In this document: in pieces, positions 6,800-11,311 of the stretch | How the letters are laid out: each line of letters begins with the position of its first letter | How positions within the stretch are numbered: position 1 is the first letter of the stretch | The notes under the pieces: generated by a model | Database searches by the model: none | What the model was told of the DNA's origin: nothing | Seen by the model: only the letters and a program-made list of their open reading frames with translations | Translations under genes and position numbers: made by a program | Source of the DNA: JBHJHK01 sp050330975 | GTDB taxonomy: Bacteria; Pseudomonadota; Gammaproteobacteria; Competibacterales; Competibacteraceae | Assembly: GCA_050330975.1 (NCBI GenBank) | Contig: JBHJHK010000124.1 | Location: forward strand, 1-11,311 | Length of the DNA stretch: 11,311 nt | Reading direction: 5' to 3'

Positions 6800-7717
6800 T
6801 TAGAGATCCAACAACAACCCCGCCCCCTCGTCGCCCCGGACGTGTAAATAGCGACTGGTGGTGGCGACGTTGGCGTGGCCTAGGGTGTGTTGTACCAGGT
6901 GCAGGGGGGCGCCTTTGTCGAGGGCGTGGGAGGCCAAACCGTGGCGCAGCCAGTGGGGGGTCACATCCACATCCAGGCCGGCGTCTTGGGCCGCCCGTTG
7001 GACGATGCGCTGGACCTGGCGGGGGGTGATGGATTTTGCCGGGTTTTTGGGGGAGGGAAACACCGGCGCTTCTCGCGAGCGCCCTTTGATCTGGGCTGCC
7101 AAAGCCTCGGCCACCTTGGGCCGCACGGCGACAAAACGGGTTTTGCCCCCCTTGCCAAACACCGTGAGCACGACCTCTTTAGGGGTGTCATCGCCCTTTT
7201 CGGCGTCGCGAAACCGCAGGTCTTTGACCCGCAAACCGCACAGTTCCGACACCCGTAGCCCCGCCCCGTAGAGGGTGAGCAATATGGCCCGATCCCGGCC
7301 TTTGGTGGCCTCGATGAGGGCCTTGATCTGCTGTTCCGACAGCAAGCGCTCGGCCAAATCGGTCTTGAGGCGGGGACTTTTGAGCAACTCCCCGGGGTTG
7401 AAGGGCAAGTAGCCGATGCGGTGGGCAAAGCGCAGCAGGGATTTGGCGATGGCGGTGCGGTTAGCCACCGTGGCGGGCTTGAGACCCCGGGTCTCCAGCC
7501 CTTGACGCCAGCACTGGAGATCGCCGACGGTGATACGGGCCAGGGGTTTGCCCAAGTCGTCGAGGAATGCCTCGGCGCAGCGGCGGTAGTTGTCCCGGGT
7601 GTGGCGGGATTCGTGGCCCATGAGCCACAGGGCCACCACCTGGTCGTCGCTGTGGGCTTGGCGGGGAATCAGGGCGTGCCCTGGCGGGGGCGCTGGGTGG
7701 TCTTGGGGGGTGTCCAT
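6800..7717 (-). CDS. XerC/D-like tyrosine recombinase
   Basis: A 305-residue site-specific recombinase of the phage-integrase family. It has the N-terminal SAM-like DNA-binding domain (about 24-110) and a catalytic domain with R155 (GAGLRVSEL), a hairpin lysine in the VFGKGGKTR segment, H255-W-L-R258, H281 (LGHANVATTSRY) and the nucleophile Y290. All catalytic residues appear present. Length fits XerC/XerD (about 300) rather than the longer phage or island integrases. The HGLASH segment replaces the more usual H-x-x-ATH of Xer proteins, a small deviation. I chose the ATG at 7717; a GTG at 7765 would add 16 residues. No tRNA, attachment-site repeat, excisionase or cargo is beside it, so chromosome dimer resolution is as likely as integration. 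It may be a second, divergent Xer copy. Confidence 0.87.
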   Translation of the reverse strand: MDTPQDHPAPPPGHALIPRQAHSDDQVVALWLMGHESRHTRDNYRRCAEAFLDDLGKPLARITVGDLQCWRQGLETRGLKPATVANRTAIAKSLLRFAHRIGYLPFNPGELLKSPRLKTDLAERLLSEQQIKALIEATKGRDRAILLTLYGAGLRVSELCGLRVKDLRFRDAEKGDDTPKEVVLTVFGKGGKTRFVAVRPKVAEALAAQIKGRSREAPVFPSPKNPAKSITPRQVQRIVQRAAQDAGLDVDVTPHWLRHGLASHALDKGAPLHLVQHTLGHANVATTSRYLHVRGDEGAGLLLDL

Positions 7718-7748
7718 GGCTTGAAGTGTAAGCCCATAGCCCCTCGTT

Positions 7749-7781
7749 CTACCACCCGCTGTCACCTCACTACCACCTCAC
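7749..7781. repeat. Helically phased short direct repeats upstream of the recombinase gene
   Basis: CTACCACC occurs at 7749-7756 and 7770-7777 (21 bases apart), and CACCTCAC at 7763-7770 and 7774-7781 (11 bases apart). The spacings are about two and one helical turns, so a regulator could bind them on one face. They lie between the recombinase start and the broken gene. No good -35/-10 pair was found near them. Confidence 0.3.
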
Positions 7782-7795
7782 CATCATCTATGCCT

Positions 7796-8224
7796 TCAGG
7801 CGGCGCCTTTGGGGGTTGGGTCTGGGACGGCCCCTGGGGGATCGCCCACGACGATGATCACGAAGCGCTCTTCTTGGACCGCGCCTCCCTGGTGGGTCAA
7901 CCAAATACATCCCTGAAGTATCCCCTTCTCCCAGGAGCACCGTCTCGGTGTCCAGGTGGGTCGCCAGGGCTTTGGCGTCGCGGTGGGCAAAGTACTCTCC
8001 GATAAAATGGCGCACCACCGACCACTCATCGCCGCGGCGCTGGGCCACGACGATGCCATCGGTGAGGTCGCCCCTTTCCTGGGCGGCGTCGAGATCGTCG
8101 ACTTAGTCCAGGTTGAGTCATCGACGCCCTCCGGGCGGCAGGGACTCCCCGCGGCCAACAGGCGGCGGACTGCGGCCTCATCGTCGGCCTGGAGGGCCGC
8201 TAGGAGCGGGTCGAGGTTGGCCAT
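7796..8224 (-). pseudogene. Frameshifted small gene with an ankyrin-like start
   Basis: From ATG 8224 the frame reads MANLDPLLAALQADDEAAVR and RLLAAG, which resembles the first helices of an ankyrin repeat. It then loses sense near 8100-8110. Protein-like sequence continues in a second frame (DAAQERGDLTDGIVVAQRRG, then WSVVRHFIGEYFAHRDAKAL, ending near TSGMYLVD) and returns to the first frame near 7895-7900 (GGAVQEERFVIIVVGDPPG) before the TGA at 7796. The second frame has stops just before the join, so neither frame alone encodes the whole. Two compensating single-base indels would restore about 142 residues; the second is at a CCC run. This could be a decayed gene or sequencing error. The family of the middle part is not recognised. 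Confidence 0.6.
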
Positions 8225-8418
8225 GGTGAAGCAAAGGGCAATATTTAGGGGCTGACAATCGTTACATCATTCATTGGAGGTCTATCAACCCCTTGGGAAA
8301 ACCTGTGCAATGGTCAACTGAGCGCACCACAGCTTAGATGGTATGATGATCTCGATAAAGTCGAGTCGTACTTCACCGAATTCGCCTTGCCGCTGCATTG
8401 CCCGTCGACGAGTCCGCC
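8225..8418. other. Divergent intergenic region before kinase 2
   Basis: This region separates the broken gene (minus) from kinase 2 (plus) and is more AT-rich than its surroundings. On the minus strand TTGATA (8288-8283) and TGTAAC with a 16-base spacer could be a weak promoter for the broken gene. On the plus strand it holds the candidate promoter of kinase 2. A GGAGG near 8276 has no ORF of useful length after it. Confidence 0.4.
8309..8347 (+). promoter_or_regulatory. Candidate promoter of kinase 2 with an ATGGTCAA site
   Basis: TATGAT (8342-8347) matches TATAAT at 5/6; the best -35 is CTGAGC (8318-8323, 3/6) with an 18-base spacer. A start near 8354 gives a leader of about 65 bases. Directly upstream lies ATGGTCAA (8309-8316), part of the 10-mer CAATGGTCAA that also forms the right arm of the agmatinase inverted repeat. 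Confidence 0.3.
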
Positions 8419-11085
8419 ATGTCCGTGCCCTTGCCCATCACTCCCCCCGCCATCCCCGGCTACCGCCTCGAAAGGCCCCTCGGTCGCGGTGGCATGGCGA
8501 TGGTCTACTTGGCGGTGCAAGAATCCCTAGAGCGCCAAGTGGCCCTCAAGGTCATGCACGCGCGCTTTGGTTTCGACGTCGAACTCTCCAAGCGCTTCTT
8601 GCACGAAGGGCGCATGGTCGCCCGGTTGACCCATCCCCATATCATCAAGGTCTTCGACACCGGCGTCCACCAGGGGCAGTATTTCATCGCCATGGAATAC
8701 TTGGCCGGTGGTGACCTCAAAAGCCGCCTGCGCCACGGCGGCTTAGCTCCCCTAGAGGCCATCAGGATCGCCAAGTGCCTCATGGAGGCACTGACCTACG
8801 CCCACGGGCAAAACATCATCCACCGGGATATCAAACCCCAAAATATCCTCTTTTACCCTTCGGGCATTCCGGTGCTGTCAGATTTTGGCATCGCCAAGTG
8901 GGTCGATAGCTCCATCGTGACCGCGACGAACGCCTTTTTGGGCAGTCCGCGCTACATGAGTCCCGAGCAGATCAACGGTGCCCCACCCAGTGTCCAGGGC
9001 GATCTCTACGCCATGGGGGTGATGTTCCACGAAATGCTCACGGGCCAGGTGCCCTACGTGGCCGATTCCCTGACGGCTCTGGCCATGAAGCACCTCACGG
9101 CGCCTTTGCCCAAGCTCGAGAAGTCTTTGCACCTGTTTCAGCCGTTGATCGATGGCCTCATGGCCAAACAACCCGAAGAGCGCTTTGCCGATGCTGCGGC
9201 GGTGTGGCGGACTTTGGAGGCCATTGAGCTCCAGTATCGGCAGATGGAGAGTGGCACTCATTCAAAGGTTAAGGAGCCGGTGGAGCCCCGCTCCTCGAGG
9301 AGGGTTTGGCTGTCGCTGGCTGCCATGGGCTTGGCGGCCTCGGGGATAGCGAGCTACTACTATATCGCCAACCTTCCCGATGGAGATGTTGCTGGCGATG
9401 GGCAGCCAGCGGTGGAGCAAGTCGAGGAGGTTGTGGCCATTCCCACCGTTCCCCAGACTGGGGAAACCACCCCTCGAGATTCCGCTGCCGACTACCTGGC
9501 CCGTGGCCAGTGGTTGCTCGGTCAAGAACAATGGGACGCGGCCTTGGCGATGGTCGACGAAGGCTTGGGCACCGTCCCCGACGATCCCCGTTTGTTGGCC
9601 CTGAGGGCGGTCATTGCGGATCGTCAGGAGCGCCAGTTGGCCGAGGCCCGCGCCGCCCGTGACCAGGCCTTGGCTCAACTGTTCGATACGGCGCTAGCCC
9701 AACGGGACCGAGGAGAGTGGGCGGCGAGTCTGGCAACTATCGACCAGGCCCTCGCCCAGGGAGGGGAGTCGCCGGAATGGCTTAACCTGCGCCAAGAGAT
9801 CCAGGCAGCCCAAGAGGCGGCCCAGCGGCGCGAGGCCGCCTGGGCTCAAGCCCTACGCCAAGGGCGTGCCCTTTTGATCGAGCAACGTTTTGCCGCGGCC
9901 CTTGAGGCGGTGGCGGGGGGGTTGGCCCAAGGGGAATCCGCCGAACTGTTGGCCCTGCGCCAAGAGATCCAGGCAGCCCAAGAGGCGGCCCAGCGGCGCG
10001 AGACCGCCTGGGCTCAAGCCCTACGCCAAGGGCGTGCCCTTTTGATCGAGCGGCGTTTTGCCGCGGCCCTTGAAGCGGTGGCGGGGGGGTTGGCCCAAGG
10101 GGAATCCACTGAGCTATTGGCCCTGCGCGACAGTATTCTCGCGGCCCAAGAGGCCCAACGGCGCGCCGCCAAAGCCGAGGCCGAGGCCGAGGCCGAGGCC
10201 GAGACCGCCGCCGAAGACGCCCTCGCCCAACAATTGGCTACCTGTGAGACCCACTTGGCGGCCAATCGCCTCACCACCGGCCGATCGGGCTCGGCGTTGG
10301 TGTGCTACCGCGAAGTGTTAGCCCAAGACCCCGACAACACCGCAGCCCTTGCCGGTCTCGAGGCTATCATCAATCGCTATGGGGGGTGGATTGAAAGTAA
10401 CCTGGCCCGCAACCGCCTCGACCGAGCCGAGCTTTACTGGCAGCGTCTGACCGAGGTCGACCGGGATCACCCCATGGCTGTGGCCCTTCGTCGCCGTCTC
10501 GACCAGGCTCAAGCCGAAGCTGAGGAAGCGCAGTTGGCGGCCGAGCGCCAGCGGCAGCAGGTCCTGACCCGCCAAGCCCAAGAGGCCGAGGAGCAACGGC
10601 AACGGACCGAAGCTCTGGAACGTCAGCGCCGGCAAGAACAGGCTCGCCAACAGCGGGAGGCGGAACTGCAGCGGCAACAGCGGGAGGCGGAATTGCAGCG
10701 GCAACAGCGGGAGGCGGAACTGCAGCGGCAACAGGTGGCCGCTGCCAAAGCGCCACCGGTCTCAAATCAGAATAACGGGATCACAGGGATCGCCGTGGAC
10801 GGCATTTCCCTGGCAAGCTTTGAGCGAAACGACATCCAAAAGACCTTTGGCGGACTCGTGGGGCGCATGCCCAGTCGCGACCAGTTGGTGCGTCTCGCCT
10901 ATCGGATTTACCGCACCCACGGCATCGTCGTAGCGCTGATATTGGGAAGAAGCGGCGGATCCCAGATCCTCACCGTGGATGCGCGTCGTCGCCTGGACGT
11001 TCACCGCAAGTGGAAAGTCGAGCAAGGCCGCGTCTCCCAGAGCGAGTTTGTCAAAGAGACGGGGTTTGAAATTCGGGGCTTCTAG
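8419..11085 (+). CDS. Transmembrane Ser/Thr kinase with TPR-like repeats, helical stalk and C-terminal domain, kinase 2
   Basis: An 888-residue Hanks-type kinase. The catalytic domain (about 13-270) has GRGGMAMV at 22-29, K44, H135-R136-D137, D155-F156-G157 and SPE, all intact. A transmembrane helix at about 297-317 follows basic residues, so the remaining 570 residues should be periplasmic. These contain about 55-residue TPR-like helical units from 358, two of them (457-568) nearly identical; an Ala-Glu run (586-595); a segment with two cysteines 21 residues apart that could form a disulfide; further TPR-like helices; a Gln/Arg/Glu-rich helix with three QREAELQRQ units (745-771); and a C-terminal domain (about 787-888) resembling a POTRA fold. 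The start is uncertain: I prefer ATG 8419 over TTG 8398, but neither has a clear Shine-Dalgarno. It ends 95 bases before the stop of a convergent RTX-type gene. Ligand and substrates are unknown. Confidence 0.9.
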   Translation: MSVPLPITPPAIPGYRLERPLGRGGMAMVYLAVQESLERQVALKVMHARFGFDVELSKRFLHEGRMVARLTHPHIIKVFDTGVHQGQYFIAMEYLAGGDLKSRLRHGGLAPLEAIRIAKCLMEALTYAHGQNIIHRDIKPQNILFYPSGIPVLSDFGIAKWVDSSIVTATNAFLGSPRYMSPEQINGAPPSVQGDLYAMGVMFHEMLTGQVPYVADSLTALAMKHLTAPLPKLEKSLHLFQPLIDGLMAKQPEERFADAAAVWRTLEAIELQYRQMESGTHSKVKEPVEPRSSRRVWLSLAAMGLAASGIASYYYIANLPDGDVAGDGQPAVEQVEEVVAIPTVPQTGETTPRDSAADYLARGQWLLGQEQWDAALAMVDEGLGTVPDDPRLLALRAVIADRQERQLAEARAARDQALAQLFDTALAQRDRGEWAASLATIDQALAQGGESPEWLNLRQEIQAAQEAAQRREAAWAQALRQGRALLIEQRFAAALEAVAGGLAQGESAELLALRQEIQAAQEAAQRRETAWAQALRQGRALLIERRFAAALEAVAGGLAQGESTELLALRDSILAAQEAQRRAAKAEAEAEAEAETAAEDALAQQLATCETHLAANRLTTGRSGSALVCYREVLAQDPDNTAALAGLEAIINRYGGWIESNLARNRLDRAELYWQRLTEVDRDHPMAVALRRRLDQAQAEAEEAQLAAERQRQQVLTRQAQEAEEQRQRTEALERQRRQEQARQQREAELQRQQREAELQRQQREAELQRQQVAAAKAPPVSNQNNGITGIAVDGISLASFERNDIQKTFGGLVGRMPSRDQLVRLAYRIYRTHGIVVALILGRSGGSQILTVDARRRLDVHRKWKVEQGRVSQSEFVKETGFEIRGF
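9787..10122 (+). repeat. Near-identical 168-bp tandem duplication inside kinase 2
   Basis: Two head-to-tail copies, 9787-9954 and 9955-10122, each 168 bp (56 codons), differ at only a handful of bases (for example gaggcc/gagacc and gagcaacgt/gagcggcgt). The period keeps the frame. Diverged units before and after show the array grew from an older TPR-like repeat. The near-identity, including third codon positions, indicates a recent duplication or gene conversion. Confidence 0.93.
10174..10203 (+). repeat. Five tandem copies of GCCGAG in kinase 2
   Basis: Perfect 6-bp repeat encoding alternating Ala-Glu. Copy changes would stay in frame and lengthen or shorten a charged helix by two residues per unit. 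Confidence 0.95.
10651..10731 (+). repeat. Three tandem 27-bp units in kinase 2
   Basis: Three 27-bp copies (10651-10677, 10678-10704, 10705-10731) differ at one base (aactg/aattg in the middle copy). Each encodes QREAELQRQ. They extend the Gln/Arg/Glu-rich helix just before the C-terminal domain. Confidence 0.95.
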
Positions 11086-11098
11086 CGCCCTTCCCATC

Positions 11099-11124
11099 AA
11101 AAAACCCCCGACAAGCGTCGGGGG
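11099..11124 (-). terminator. Intrinsic terminator of the RTX-type gene
   Basis: A perfect 8-bp stem (11105-11112 with 11117-11124) has a 4-base loop, and on the minus strand it is followed by six T. On the plus strand the six A precede the stem and no T-run follows, so it serves mainly the minus-strand gene whose stop lies 57 bases upstream. Confidence 0.88.
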
Positions 11125-11180
11125 TCAATGGGATGCTGAGGTTGAGTACTTGGCGTCTATAGACTGTTCTCTAGTGGACC

Positions 11181-11311
11181 TTACCACCAGCGGGTGACGT
11201 CAAAGCCTGGGCCGCCGCGCAGGAAGTCAAATCCAGGCCCACCCTTGAGGCTGTCGTGGCCAAAGCCGCCGAACAAGTCATCGTGGCCAAAGCCGCCGAA
11301 CAGGTCGTCGT
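11181..11311 (-). CDS. C-terminal end of an RTX (hemolysin-type calcium-binding repeat) protein, partial
   Basis: Only the last 42 residues and the TAA stop are inside the window; the gene continues beyond the right edge. The frame is open from the edge and reads as glycine/aspartate nonapeptides of the GGxGxDxLx type: GGFGHDDLF, GGFGHDSLK, GGPGFDFLR, GGPGFDVTR, then WW and stop. Such repeats form calcium-binding beta rolls in proteins usually exported by type I secretion. Two units are near-identical at the DNA level with a 27-base period. Unusually, the protein ends right after the repeats, without the roughly 50-residue secretion segment most RTX exoproteins carry, so its export route and function are open. 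A strong terminator follows 57 bases after the stop. It is convergent with kinase 2. Confidence 0.8.
   Translation of the reverse strand, partial: DDLFGGFGHDDLFGGFGHDSLKGGPGFDFLRGGPGFDVTRWW

Noticed and set aside
6800..8224. Integrated mobile island marked by the recombinase and the broken gene
   Set aside because: No attachment repeats, tRNA target, transfer genes or change in composition were visible; the two genes alone do not support it.
9787..10731. CRISPR-like repeats
   Set aside because: The repeats are head-to-tail coding units without spacers and keep the kinase 2 reading frame.
11099..11124. Terminator for kinase 2 on the plus strand
   Set aside because: The stem is not followed by T residues on the plus strand; the T-run is on the minus strand, so it belongs to the RTX-type gene.

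Overview
The window is GC-rich (above 60% by eye) and reads as chromosomal DNA from a Gram-negative proteobacterium. The evidence is a UbiG-type ubiquinone methyltransferase, a VWA/J-domain gene pair that I associate mainly with alphaproteobacteria (from memory, not searched), a transmembrane Ser/Thr kinase with a large predicted periplasmic part, and the tail of an RTX-type calcium-binding protein. Genus cannot be fixed from sequence alone. No tRNA, rRNA, CRISPR array or insertion sequence was seen.

Layout, left to right. 1-582: a 45-residue small ORF with a signal-peptide-like N-terminus and a good ribosome binding site (minus strand), then about 440 bases with no convincing gene. 583-4880: four minus-strand genes, transcribed in the order VWA protein, membrane J-domain protein, TraB-family membrane protein, Ser/Thr kinase 1. 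The first two are only 5 bases apart; the others follow after roughly 100-base gaps. 5022-5999: an agmatinase-family ureohydrolase on the plus strand, divergent from the VWA gene, with a perfect inverted repeat over its likely promoter. 6017-7717: ubiG and a XerC/D-like tyrosine recombinase on the minus strand. 7796-8224: a small minus-strand gene broken by frameshifts. 8419-11085: Ser/Thr kinase 2 on the plus strand, 888 residues, a paralogue of kinase 1 with a long repeat-rich C-terminal part. 11099-11311: a minus-strand intrinsic terminator and the last 43 codons of an RTX-repeat protein that enters from beyond the right edge.

How the genes may work together: two paralogous membrane kinases sit at the two ends of the window. 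One lacks any outer sensor; the other carries TPR-like repeats, a Gln/Glu/Arg-rich helix and a C-terminal domain that looks somewhat like a POTRA fold. The VWA, J-domain and TraB proteins probably form one functional unit because of tight spacing and shared direction, but their joint role is unknown. Agmatinase and UbiG are ordinary metabolic genes. I found no clear new defence or mobile system. The points most worth checking are the kinase 2 architecture and its recent internal duplication, the VWA-J-TraB-kinase cluster, the small secreted ORF, and a 10-base motif shared by the agmatinase and kinase 2 upstream regions.
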